From NCBI RefSeq assembly GCF_024385525.1, contig NZ_JANFLU010000001.1:496001-560000 (forward strand): a stretch of 64,000 nt of DNA, written 5' to 3'. Shown here one piece after another: positions 26,388 to 34,083 of this stretch; position 1 is the first letter of the stretch, and each line of letters starts with the position of its first letter. Below the pieces are notes generated by a model that saw only the letters and a program-made list of their open reading frames with translations, had not been told where the DNA came from and searched no databases. Source of the DNA: Arthrobacter sp. zg-Y238. Its GTDB lineage: Bacteria > Actinomycetota > Actinomycetes > Actinomycetales > Micrococcaceae. Made by a program: the position numbers and the translations under genes.

Positions 26388-26855
26388 CTAGGGTTCGACG
26401 AGGATTCCGTCCTCGTCGGCGTAGAGCGTTGCGCCGGGACGGAAGGTGACGCCGCCGAACTCTACGGGCACATCCACCTCGCCGACAGAGTTTTTGGCGC
26501 TCTTGCGCGGATTCGAGCCCAGCGCCTTCACGCCCAGCGGCAGCTTGGCGACGGCGGCGCGGTCACGGATGGCGCCGTTGATGACGACGCCGGCCCAGCC
26601 GTTCTCCACGGCGGCCCCGGCAATCAGGTCCCCCATCAAGGCGGTGTTCAGCGACCCGGCGCCGTCGACCACCAGTACCGCGCCCTCGCCGGGGGAGTTC
26701 AACAGGGACTTGATGATGCCGTTGTCCTCCAGGCAGCGGACGGTGCGGATAGGGCCGGTGAAGCCCACATGTCCGCCCAGATCCTGGAACTGCAGGGACA
26801 CCGACGCCAGCTCGTGGCCGCGTTCGTCGTACAGGTCAGCTGTGCTTGTGTTCAT
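26388..26855 (-). CDS. rraA: RraA-like protein (RNase E regulator / HMG-type aldolase fold)
   Basis: The 155-residue protein follows RraA closely: FTGPIRTVRCLEDNG, AVLVVDGAGSLNTALMGDLIAG and WAGVVINGAIRDRAAVA, with the C-terminal FRPGATLYADEDGILV. The fold binds divalent metal and, in many bacteria, cleaves 4-hydroxy-4-methyl-2-oxoglutarate or oxaloacetate. In E. coli it inhibits RNase E. Here the aldolase or oxaloacetate decarboxylase role is as likely as RNA control. The start is taken at ATG 26855, since an upstream in-frame ATG adds unconserved residues. Confidence 0.85.
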   Translation of the reverse strand: MNTSTADLYDERGHELASVSLQFQDLGGHVGFTGPIRTVRCLEDNGIIKSLLNSPGEGAVLVVDGAGSLNTALMGDLIAGAAVENGWAGVVINGAIRDRAAVAKLPLGVKALGSNPRKSAKNSVGEVDVPVEFGGVTFRPGATLYADEDGILVEP

Positions 26856-26925
26856 GGCACCACTGTGGCAGACGGCACAGTGGTGAATCACCCTGCCACG
26901 CCGAGGGTTGGCCGTCAGCCGGCCC

Positions 26926-27020
26926 TCGGTTTGTCCGGATCCCTGCAGTTTGTCCGGATCCCTGCGTCGCGCGGCGCAGGGATTGTCACAAACCGCAGGG
27001 TTCTTCCCAAACCGCGGGGA
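26926..27020. repeat. Intergenic palindromic repeat, family 1 (copy d)
   Basis: Two tandem 19-bp units (GTTTGTCCGGATCCCTGC) run into a hairpin. GTTTGT plus ATCCCTGCG on the left (26948-26966) face CGCAGGGAT plus ACAAAC on the right (26975-26993). The words match the 7.8 and 10.7-11.2 kb repeats. It lies downstream of the TetR gene on the minus strand and upstream of rraA. Confidence 0.8.
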
Positions 27021-27056
27021 ATTCCGCGCCGGACACCGCCGGGTGTCCCCGGGAGG

Positions 27057-27623
27057 TTACGTCTGCGCCTGCTGGGCGTGGGATTTCAGGACGTCCACGA
27101 TTTCCAGCAGGTCGGAGACGGAATGCGTGCGGCTGTCACGGGTGGCCTGCGGCCAGCCGCCGGGCAGGCCCTCGTTGTAATACAGGCCGTCGGCCAGCAG
27201 GGTGATGGCACGGGCAATGCCCGGATCGCCCACCTCGTCGTGGACCAGATCGAACCAGCTGCGGTGGATGTCCTGCAGCAGCTCCGAGGCCACGGGATCG
27301 GAGGCCTGCGCCAGGCGGACGACGCCGATCAGTGCCCGGTCCAGCTCGCTGCCGACGTATACGGAGCTGCGGACCAGATACCGCGCCGGCCCTTCCGGAT
27401 CCTCGCGCATGGTCTGCAGGTCTGCCGCGGCCAGACCGCGGAGCTTTTCGATCAGGGCGCCGGCCATCGCTTCCTTGTTCTTGAAGTGATAGAGCAGGCC
27501 GCCTTTGGAAACTTCGGCGCGCGCGACGACGGCATCCAGGGTGGCGCCGCGTGGGCCTTCGTTGATGAGGAGCTCCTCATAGGCATCGAGGATGCGGTCC
27601 CGGGCGGGACGAGAGTTGGGCAT
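27057..27623 (-). CDS. TetR family transcriptional regulator
   Basis: The 188-residue protein has a TetR HTH in residues 5-50 (RDRILDAYEELLINEGPRGATLDAVVARAEVSKGGLLYHFKNKE, seen in part) and a helical ligand domain. It is divergent from an MFS drug-efflux gene with a 16-bp palindrome between them, so it very probably represses that exporter. Its start at 27623 and the MFS start at 27751 leave 127 bp for overlapping promoters. Confidence 0.92.
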   Translation of the reverse strand: MPNSRPARDRILDAYEELLINEGPRGATLDAVVARAEVSKGGLLYHFKNKEAMAGALIEKLRGLAAADLQTMREDPEGPARYLVRSSVYVGSELDRALIGVVRLAQASDPVASELLQDIHRSWFDLVHDEVGDPGIARAITLLADGLYYNEGLPGGWPQATRDSRTHSVSDLLEIVDVLKSHAQQAQT

Positions 27624-27673
27624 GCTTTTACGCTACGCCATCAGCGGACGAAACAACCGCAGATTCGCCACCG

Positions 27674-27689
27674 TACAGTCTAGACGGTA
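27674..27689. promoter_or_regulatory. Palindromic operator between tetR and MFS exporter
   Basis: TACAGTCTAGACGGTA is a 16-bp palindrome with one mismatched pair, placed midway between the divergent starts. It is of the size bound by TetR/QacR-type dimers. A shifted ACCGT/ACGGT pair overlaps it. Confidence 0.65.
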
Positions 27690-27750
27690 CAGTAGTTATT
27701 CGGGTATTTCCCGTTATGAATCCCTAACGCAGTTCCAGAAGGAGGAAGCC

Positions 27751-29274
27751 GTGCTGGCGGTCCAGGAGAAACCCGCAGTTACGCGTGCAGGAACGCGCGA
27801 ATGGTGGGGGCTCGCAGTCCTGATGCTGCCCGTTCTGCTCATCTCCATCGACAACAACGTCCTGAGCTTCGCCATCCCGTCGCTCTCGCAGGCGCTGGCC
27901 CCCACCGGCGTCGAACTGTTGTGGATCGTGGACGTGTACGCCTTGGTCCTGGCCGGCCTGCTGGTGCCCATGGGCAGTCTCGGTGACCGGATCGGCCGGC
28001 TCCGCCTGCTGATGATCGGCAGCGTGGGCTTCGGCGTCTTCTCCCTGGTTGCCGCATTTGCACCCTCCGCGGCACTGCTGATCGTGGCCCGAGCCCTGAT
28101 GGGCGTATTCGGCGCCATGTTGATGCCCGCCACGTTGTCGCTGATCCGCAACATCTTCACCGACCCCTCCCAGCGCCGGATCGCGGTGGCCATCTGGGCG
28201 GCCGGCTTCTCCGGCGGCGCGGCCCTCGGCCCGATCGTGGGCGGCGTGCTGCTCGAGCACTTCTGGTGGGGCTCGGTGTTCCTGCTGTCCATCCCGGTCC
28301 TGCTGCCGCTGCTGATCTTCGCCCCGATGCTGCTGCCCGAGTCCAAGGACCCCAGCCCCGGCGCCGTCGACATTCTCGGCGTCGTCCTGGTCATGGGCGC
28401 CATGCTCTCGGTCACCTACGGCATCAAGGAGTTCGCGCACGACGGCGCCGCGGCCGGCCTGCCGTTCATCGCCGCCGGCCTGGTTCTGGGCTTCCTGTTT
28501 GTCCGTCGCCAGCTCTCGCGCGAAAAGCCGATGCTCGACGTCCGGCTGTTCCGGAACCCGGTCTTCACCGGCTCCATAGCCGCGAACCTGCTCAGCCTGT
28601 TCGCGATGGTCGGCTTCATCTTCTTCCTCTCCCAGCACCTGCAGCTGGTGGTGGGGCAGACGCCCATCGAAGCGGGCCTGACCATGCTCCCCGGTCTGGT
28701 GCTGACCATCATCACCGGCCTGGCCGTGGTGCCCCTGGTGAAGCGGGTCCGCCCCGCGGTTGTGGTGGCCGGCGGGCTGCTCTTCAACGGAGCCGGCTAC
28801 GCCCTGGTTTTTGCCGCGGGGGAGTCGGTGACCGTGTTCGAACTGGTTATCGCGTTCCTGCTGCTGGGCGTGGGCGTGGGGGCCGCGGAAACCATTTCCA
28901 ATGACCTGATCCTGGCCAGCGTTCCGCCGTCCCGTGCCGGATCCGCCTCGGCCATTTCCGAGACCGCCTATGAGATCGGATCCGTCCTGGGCACTGCCGT
29001 CCTGGGCAGCATCCTGACCGCTGCCTACCGCAGCGGCGTTTCCGTTCCGGGAGGCTTGACCCCTGAGCAGACGGCTTCGGCCGGGGAAACCCTTGGCGGC
29101 GCCGTCGAAGCGGCCCGGGAGTTGCCGGCGGAGGCTGCCTCGGCGCTGCTCCATTCAGCGCAGTCGGCCTTCGATTCCGGCGTCAACATCACCTCGCTGA
29201 TCGGCCTGGTCACCATGGTGGTTGCCGCCGTCGGTGCCGGCGTCCTGCTGCGTCGGGTTCCGGCCCACCGGTAG
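27751..29274 (+). CDS. MFS transporter, DHA2 (QacA/SmvA-like) drug efflux family
   Basis: The 507-residue protein has 14 membrane segments. Family marks are LLISIDNNVLSFAIPSLSQAL in TM1 (an acidic residue within the membrane), GSLGDRIGRLRLLMIG (motif A) and GGAALGPIVGGVLLEHFWW (motif C of antiporters). Such pumps expel quaternary cations and biocides by proton exchange. AGAAGGAGG five bases before GTG 27751 sets the start, and the longer frame from 27592 runs through the operator. The divergent TetR is the likely repressor. Confidence 0.9.
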   Translation: MLAVQEKPAVTRAGTREWWGLAVLMLPVLLISIDNNVLSFAIPSLSQALAPTGVELLWIVDVYALVLAGLLVPMGSLGDRIGRLRLLMIGSVGFGVFSLVAAFAPSAALLIVARALMGVFGAMLMPATLSLIRNIFTDPSQRRIAVAIWAAGFSGGAALGPIVGGVLLEHFWWGSVFLLSIPVLLPLLIFAPMLLPESKDPSPGAVDILGVVLVMGAMLSVTYGIKEFAHDGAAAGLPFIAAGLVLGFLFVRRQLSREKPMLDVRLFRNPVFTGSIAANLLSLFAMVGFIFFLSQHLQLVVGQTPIEAGLTMLPGLVLTIITGLAVVPLVKRVRPAVVVAGGLLFNGAGYALVFAAGESVTVFELVIAFLLLGVGVGAAETISNDLILASVPPSRAGSASAISETAYEIGSVLGTAVLGSILTAAYRSGVSVPGGLTPEQTASAGETLGGAVEAARELPAEAASALLHSAQSAFDSGVNITSLIGLVTMVVAAVGAGVLLRRVPAHR

Positions 29275-29353
29275 TTCCGGTCCGGCCTCGGGGATTCCCG
29301 GTGCGACGCCAGGACCGGGCCGCCGTCGTCGACCGTCCCGTGAGCTACGGGGC

Positions 29354-29794
29354 TCAGTCCCGGTGGGGACGGGCGATCAGCACGGGGCAGTAGGCGTGCG
29401 CGGCCACAGTGGTGCTGACGGAACCGAGCAGCAGTCCGGCAAAACCGCCGCGCCCGCGGTTGCCCACCACCAGCATCTCGGCCCCGCGGCTGGCTTCCAT
29501 CAACACCCCGGCCGTCTGCCCGGCCACCGCTGACTGGGTTAGACCCTCCGGAGTGCCCTTACCTTCGAAGGCTGCTTCCACCGCTTCGGCCAGGCCCCGC
29601 TCGGCTTCCACCCGCGGCGACCAATCGGCGGTGGGAAACGGTGTCGCCAGCATTGCCGGATACTCCCACACCGTGATGGCATCAATGCGGCAGTCCAGCA
29701 GGTCCGCCAGCCGACGGGCCAGGCGGAGCGCCTCCAGTGACTCCTCTGAGCCGTCCACGCCAACGACAATCCGCTTCCGGGTTCCCTCAGTCAT
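29354..29794 (-). CDS. Universal stress protein (UspA family)
   Basis: The 146-residue single-domain Usp opens RIVVGVDGSEESLEAL and carries the ATP-binding GNRGRGGFAGLLLGSVSTTV motif (G-2x-G-9x-G-S/T) near the C-terminus, placing it with ATP-binding Usps. Such proteins accumulate under starvation and stress. AAGGGAG before ATG 29794. It sits between the MFS gene and the stress SDR without sharing an operon. Confidence 0.92.
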   Translation of the reverse strand: MTEGTRKRIVVGVDGSEESLEALRLARRLADLLDCRIDAITVWEYPAMLATPFPTADWSPRVEAERGLAEAVEAAFEGKGTPEGLTQSAVAGQTAGVLMEASRGAEMLVVGNRGRGGFAGLLLGSVSTTVAAHAYCPVLIARPHRD

Positions 29795-29921
29795 GATGCT
29801 CCCTTCGAGGCAGTTGCATATTCAGCAGTTTGCGCCCCGGCAGCTGGCAGGGCCAGAGCAGCGGCGGTTTGTGTGGCGGAACCGCAGACTTGAGCGGAAC
29901 CGCTAATCGGGCATAGGGTAA

Positions 29922-29933
29922 TAAGCATGCTTA
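29922..29933. promoter_or_regulatory. TAAGCATGCTTA palindrome upstream of stress SDR
   Basis: A perfect 12-bp palindrome lies 80 bp before the SDR start, directly after GGGTAA, which resembles the -10 of stress sigma factors. A one-base variant (TAAGCATCCTTA) lies upstream of the gene at 31.4-32.6 kb. Confidence 0.4.
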
Positions 29934-30013
29934 CTTAGCGTGAGCGCCCGCCTTTTACGGCGGCCCTAACCGGACCGCCCGAATGGACTGACCTACCGAA
30001 AGTGGGAACTTCT

Positions 30014-30922
30014 ATGACAAACGGCAACAAGTCGGACCAGTACACCTTCCAGAACCCCGTGGACCGCTACCCGTCCATCGCCCCGCCCATCCAGGACCAG
30101 CCGGAGCCGGGCCTGGACAAGGACATGACCCCGCATGTGGACCACGGCGAGGACACCTACCGCGGGACCGGGCGTCTGGAGGGCCGCAAGGCGCTCATTA
30201 CCGGCGGCGATTCCGGCATCGGCGCGGCTGTGGCCATCGCCTTCGCCCGCGAGGGGGCCGACGTCGCCATCTCCTACCTTCCCGAGGAGGAGCCGGACGC
30301 CCAGCACATTGCCGAGGTGGTCGAGAAGACCGGCCGCAAGCTGGTGCGGCTTCCCGGTGATCTCAAGGATCCCGAGTACTGCCGCCAGCTGGTCGAGGAC
30401 GCCGTTTCCGCCCTGGGCGGGCTGGACATCCTGGTCAACAACGCGGGCAAGCAGATTGCCGTGGAGAACCTCGAGGATCTCTCCGACGAGCAGCTGGACC
30501 ACACGTTCAAGACCAACATCTACTCGTTCTTCCGGGTGACGAAGGCCGCGCTGAAGCACCTGCCGGCCGGATCGAGCATCATCAACACCACCTCGATCCA
30601 GGCCTACGAGCCGTCCGCCGACCTGCTGGACTACGCCAGCACCAAGGCGGCCATCAACAACTTCACCAAGGGTCTGGGCCAGCAGCTTGCACCCAAGGGA
30701 ATCCGCGTGAACGCCGTGGCGCCGGGTCCGTTCTGGACCCCGCTGCAGCCGTCCGACGGACAGCAGAAGGAAGCGCTGACGGAGTTCGGCCAGAGCACCC
30801 CGCTGGGCCGTGCGGGCCAGCCCACCGAACTGGCCCCGGCCTACGTCTTCCTGGCGTCGCCGGAATCCAGCTACGTGATCGGCGAAACGCTGAACGTCAA
30901 CGGCGGCACCCCGTCCCCGTAA
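30014..30922 (+). CDS. SDR family oxidoreductase, YhdF/YhxC-like stress type
   Basis: The 302-residue protein carries a 50-residue N-terminal extension (QNPVDRYPSIAPPIQDQPEPGL) typical of the general-stress SDR group that includes B. subtilis YhdF and YhxC. The Rossmann motif is GGDSGIGAAVAIAFA, then LVNNAGKQ, and the active site has the usual Ser and YASTKAA. Substrates are unknown. ATG 30014 follows a GGGA site. A strong intrinsic terminator follows the gene, so it is monocistronic. Confidence 0.9.
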   Translation: MTNGNKSDQYTFQNPVDRYPSIAPPIQDQPEPGLDKDMTPHVDHGEDTYRGTGRLEGRKALITGGDSGIGAAVAIAFAREGADVAISYLPEEEPDAQHIAEVVEKTGRKLVRLPGDLKDPEYCRQLVEDAVSALGGLDILVNNAGKQIAVENLEDLSDEQLDHTFKTNIYSFFRVTKAALKHLPAGSSIINTTSIQAYEPSADLLDYASTKAAINNFTKGLGQQLAPKGIRVNAVAPGPFWTPLQPSDGQQKEALTEFGQSTPLGRAGQPTELAPAYVFLASPESSYVIGETLNVNGGTPSP

Positions 30923-30944
30923 CGTCTGCGGTTTCATCCCGTTA

Positions 30945-30982
30945 AAACTGAGGCCCCGCATCTGCGGGGCCTCAGTTTGTTT
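30945..30982 (+). terminator. Intrinsic terminator of the stress SDR gene
   Basis: A 16-bp perfect stem (30945-30960 with 30963-30978; core GAGGCCCCGC) is followed by TTTGTTT. Confidence 0.9.
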
Positions 30983-31000
30983 AAGCCCTTGGGCGCCGAT

Positions 31001-31304
31001 TTCTGCTCGGAGCGCGCCGTGGCGGACACAGCATCCCACGATGTGGGGTCGGTGTTGCTGGTGAGGTCACTGGAGCCACAGCAGTACCGGTTTGTGGGGC
31101 GTTCTGCTCGGGAGCGCGCCGTGGCGGACACAGCATCCCACGATGTGGGGTCGGTGTTGCTGGTGAGGTCACAGAAGTCACAGCAGTACCGGAATGTGGG
31201 ACGTTCTGCTCGGAGCGCGCCGCGACGGGCACAGCATCCCACGCTTTGGTGCCCCTGTTGCTGGTGAGGTCACAGGAGCCACAGCAGTACCGGATTGTGG
31301 GACG
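31001..31304. repeat. Three tandem ~101-bp repeat units, family 2
   Basis: Units lie at 31001-31101, 31102-31203 and 31204-31304. Each starts TTCTGCTCGG and carries ACAGCATCCCAC, GTTGCTGGTGAGGTCAC and CAGCAGTACCGG, ending GTGGGRCG. The first two are nearly identical and the third is diverged. Within a unit, TCCCAC and GTGGGA are in inverted order, as are TGCTG and CAGCA. They lie between convergent genes, flanked by a terminator on each side. No coding gene is supported in 30923-31397. Confidence 0.88.
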
Positions 31305-31328
31305 TTCTGTTCGCCGGGCACCCGAACA

Positions 31329-31376
31329 ACAAAAAAACGGCCGCTGCAACGCCCGGAACCGGGAGTGCAGCGGCCG
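31329..31376 (-). terminator. Intrinsic terminator of the D/R-rich membrane protein gene
   Basis: CGGCCGCTGCA pairs with TGCAGCGGCCG. On the minus strand the stem is followed by a seven-T tract. Confidence 0.9.
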
Positions 31377-31397
31377 CAGAAACCGAAATGGACCGGG

Positions 31398-32585
31398 TTA
31401 GCGGGCGACGGTCTCTTCCGTGCGGAAGTCGGCACGGTCAATCCGACGGTGGTAACGCATACCGGCCAGGCCGCCCAGGATGGCGCCGAGCAGGGTGGCC
31501 ACAAGGCTGGCAGCGACGGCGATCCAGGTGCCGGCGTCCATGCCTTCCAGGTTCTCGGGCAGCGGTGCAACCGAGTTCAGCTGGCTGATGCTACGGATAT
31601 CGTTGCCGAAGATCAGGCCCAGGACGATGACGACGGCGGCCGCCACCAGCGCCCACAGCCAGACGGCCAGGCCCTGCTTGGCACCGTTGAAGCGCGCCAT
31701 GCGGCCGGCGACGTATCCGCCGGCAAAGTAGGAGAGCAGCAGTACCAGGAGCATGATGATCGCCCCGATGATCCCGGCGGACTGGTTGGCTGCGGCAGAT
31801 TCCAGCGCCTGGCCCAGGTTGGTTTCAGCCGAAAGACCCACAGCAGCGCCGATCGCCGCTGCCAGTGCCGAAAGCAGCACCACCATTCCGGTAGCGGTCA
31901 GCCAGCCGAAGAACGCTGCACCGAACTTGAAGCCGCCGAAGCGTTCCTTCTCCCGGGCGAGCAAAGCCTCACGGTTCGGCAGGGCTGCCTCGCGGGTGTG
32001 GGCAGCGCCGCGGTCATCATTCCGGCGGTCGCGGTCGTCTGCGGAAACACCGGCAGCCGTCTCGCCGTGGTCGCGCACGGCGTCGCGGTCATCGTTGCGG
32101 TCGTTGCGGTCGTCACGGTCTTCGCGTCGATCATCCGTCGTGGCGTGCCGGTCACCGTTCCGCACGACGTCGCCGTCGCGGGCAGTGTCACGGTGGTCAC
32201 GCACGGCGGATACCGATGTTGCGCCGCGGTGCTCGCCGGCGCGCTCCCCGGTGCCGTCAGCGCCGTCGGTGTCAGCGGAGCGGGTGGCGGTGACCGGTGC
32301 GACCCGGGTGCGCGTATCTTCGGAGTCCGAACCGGAGACCGGCGTCGTACGGCCAGCGGCGTCGTCGTTTGTGGCGCCAGCTACCGGTTCGGCAGCATGG
32401 CTGCCCGAGCGGCGTCCGGTGGCCTGCGACGGAGAGGCAGCCGTGTCCTCCCGGTATCCGTCCACGGGAACGGCCTGGCTGTCGTCGACGGGTGCCGGGC
32501 GATCAGACCGGTCCCGGAACGGGCCGCCGTCGGAGGCGCCGCGTCCGCTCGTAGAAGCGTTTGTGTTCCCTGGTTCGGTGCTCAT
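31398..32585 (-). CDS. Membrane protein with long Asp/Arg-rich disordered N-terminus
   Basis: The 395-residue product has about 210 N-terminal residues that are Asp/Arg/Ser/Thr-rich and repetitive (DDRREDRDDRNDRNDDRD near 150), probably disordered and cytoplasmic. A C-terminal part then has four membrane helices (FGAAFFGWLTATGMVVLLSA; LLVLLLSYFAGGYVAGRMAR; then two more). I recognise no named family for the disordered part; the four-helix part recalls small actinobacterial stress-type membrane proteins. AGGAGA before ATG 32585. A palindrome related to the one before the stress SDR lies upstream. Confidence 0.75.
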   Translation of the reverse strand: MSTEPGNTNASTSGRGASDGGPFRDRSDRPAPVDDSQAVPVDGYREDTAASPSQATGRRSGSHAAEPVAGATNDDAAGRTTPVSGSDSEDTRTRVAPVTATRSADTDGADGTGERAGEHRGATSVSAVRDHRDTARDGDVVRNGDRHATTDDRREDRDDRNDRNDDRDAVRDHGETAAGVSADDRDRRNDDRGAAHTREAALPNREALLAREKERFGGFKFGAAFFGWLTATGMVVLLSALAAAIGAAVGLSAETNLGQALESAAANQSAGIIGAIIMLLVLLLSYFAGGYVAGRMARFNGAKQGLAVWLWALVAAAVVIVLGLIFGNDIRSISQLNSVAPLPENLEGMDAGTWIAVAASLVATLLGAILGGLAGMRYHRRIDRADFRTEETVAR

Positions 32586-32637
32586 TTACTGCTCTCCTGT
32601 TTTCCGTCCGGTTAATCGGGCTGAAGATGCCACCTTA

Positions 32638-32649
32638 TAAGCATCCTTA
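32638..32649. promoter_or_regulatory. Near-palindrome TAAGCATCCTTA upstream of the membrane protein gene
   Basis: It differs by one base from the palindrome at 29922-29933 and lies about 53 bp upstream of the minus-strand start at 32585, a similar distance range. Confidence 0.35.
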
Positions 32650-32781
32650 GTAATACCTCCACCTAGCCGCACCGGTGTGCGCCAAAGCACGTCGCCCAAG
32701 TCTCCGCAGGGAAACCGGGAAATCAAACCGTGCGGGCGGCAAATACGCAGGGAAGCCGACCGCTGGTGGAACACTAGGGGA

Positions 32782-33282
32782 ATGGACCCCGACCTTCTTG
32801 TAACCATTGCTGCAGCCCTGGTGATCGCCGTGGGCCTGATCGGCATTGTGGTGCCCGTGCTGCCGGGCAGCATCCTGATCATCATCGCCCTGCTGGGCTG
32901 GGCCCTCGGAGTGCAGAGCGCGCCGGCCTGGTGGGCCTTCGGGATCGGGGCGGTGCTCCTGATCGCCGGAATGCTCTCCAGCGCCTTCCTTACCGGACGG
33001 CGGCTCAAGGAACGGGAAATCCCCAAGCGCTCCGTCGTGGCGGGCGTGGCCGTGGGCATTGTCGGCATGTTCACTATTCCTGCCGTGGGCCTGTTCATCG
33101 GATTCGCCGTCGGCCTGCTGCTCAGTGAGTGGCTGCGCAAGCGGGACCTGCCCACCGCCTGGTCCTCCAGTGTGGCAACCCTGAAAGCCATGGGCATCGG
33201 CATCCTGGCCGAACTCGCGCTGGCACTGACCGCCGGCGGGCTCTGGGGCGGGGCTGTCTGGCTGCACTTCGCCACCCGGTAA
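32782..33282 (+). CDS. DUF456 family membrane protein
   Basis: The 166-residue protein has four to five membrane segments with repeated Gly-rich helices typical of DUF456 (VIAVGLIGIVVPVLPGSILI, then GRRLKEREIPKRSVVAGVAVG, GLFIGFAVGLLLSEW). The function is unknown. The longer frame from 32677 is discarded because AGGGGA stands right before ATG 32782. It is followed 42 bp later by a methyltransferase on the same strand. Confidence 0.8.
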   Translation: MDPDLLVTIAAALVIAVGLIGIVVPVLPGSILIIIALLGWALGVQSAPAWWAFGIGAVLLIAGMLSSAFLTGRRLKEREIPKRSVVAGVAVGIVGMFTIPAVGLFIGFAVGLLLSEWLRKRDLPTAWSSSVATLKAMGIGILAELALALTAGGLWGGAVWLHFATR

Positions 33283-33324
33283 CACCGTTCCCCCGGGTGA
33301 TCCGCTTGGGTAGGGTCCGGGGTT

Positions 33325-34080
33325 ATGAGCGAGCCGCCGATCAACCGCAGCCTGCGGTCCGTTGATGATCTTCTGAGGCTGATGGACGGGCTGTTCGCCC
33401 GTGACTCGGTCCGCTGGACCAACGACGCCGGCAGCACCTGGTGGAACAGGTTCTATGCGGACAGGACGCGGTCCGTCCCGTTCTTCGCCGACAAACCCGA
33501 CGAGAACCTGGCACGGTGGGTCAGCGACGAAGTGTTTGCGCCGACGAGCGTGCTGGACATCGGTTCGGGTCCCGGCCGCAACGCCCTGTTCCTGGCGGAA
33601 AACGGTTATGCGGTCGATGCCGTGGACCTCTCCTCCGCGGCCGTGGCATGGGGTCGGGAGCGTGCCGCAGCCCGGCGGCTGGAGGTGTCATTTATCTGCG
33701 GCGACGCCTTTGCCCTGCCGCCGGAGGCGATTTCAGGAACGTACGGACTGGTCTACGACTCAGGCTGCCTGCATCACCTTCCCCCGCACCGCCGCATCAG
33801 CTACCTGCAACTGCTGCAGCGCACCCTCGCGCCCGGCGGCTATCTGGGGCTGGCCTGTTTTGCCCGGGGCCGGATGGGCTCGGAAGCTTCCGACGAACAG
33901 CTCTACCTCGACGGGGCGTTCGAAGCGGGAATTGCCTTCAGCCCCGAGGACCTGCGGTGGGTTTTTGCGGACTTCGAGGAAATCGAAATCCGCCCCATGG
34001 CAGCCCAGGAACAGGACTCACCGTGGTTTGGGGAATCTTTCCTGCTGACCGCACTGTTCCGCCGCCCGCCGGAGGGCTGA
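33325..34080 (+). CDS. Class I SAM-dependent methyltransferase
   Basis: The 251-residue protein has SAM motif I VLDIGSGPGRNALFLAENG, the acidic motif II end VDAVDLSS, motif III-like DAFALPPEA, and GLVYDSGCLHHLPPHRR with a characteristic HHLPPH. The substrate is not evident. The C-terminal 60 residues resemble thiopurine/tellurite-type methyltransferase ends only loosely. It may be cotranscribed with the DUF456 gene. Confidence 0.82.
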   Translation: MSEPPINRSLRSVDDLLRLMDGLFARDSVRWTNDAGSTWWNRFYADRTRSVPFFADKPDENLARWVSDEVFAPTSVLDIGSGPGRNALFLAENGYAVDAVDLSSAAVAWGRERAAARRLEVSFICGDAFALPPEAISGTYGLVYDSGCLHHLPPHRRISYLQLLQRTLAPGGYLGLACFARGRMGSEASDEQLYLDGAFEAGIAFSPEDLRWVFADFEEIEIRPMAAQEQDSPWFGESFLLTALFRRPPEG

Positions 34081-34083
34081 ACC

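Noticed and set aside
30934-31349. Repeat-derived open frames (both strands) with repeated peptide words
   Set aside because: The open frames arise because the unit lengths (101, 102, 101) give stop-free stretches. There is no ribosome site, and the third unit's changes are not codon-biased, so they are taken as noncoding repeats.
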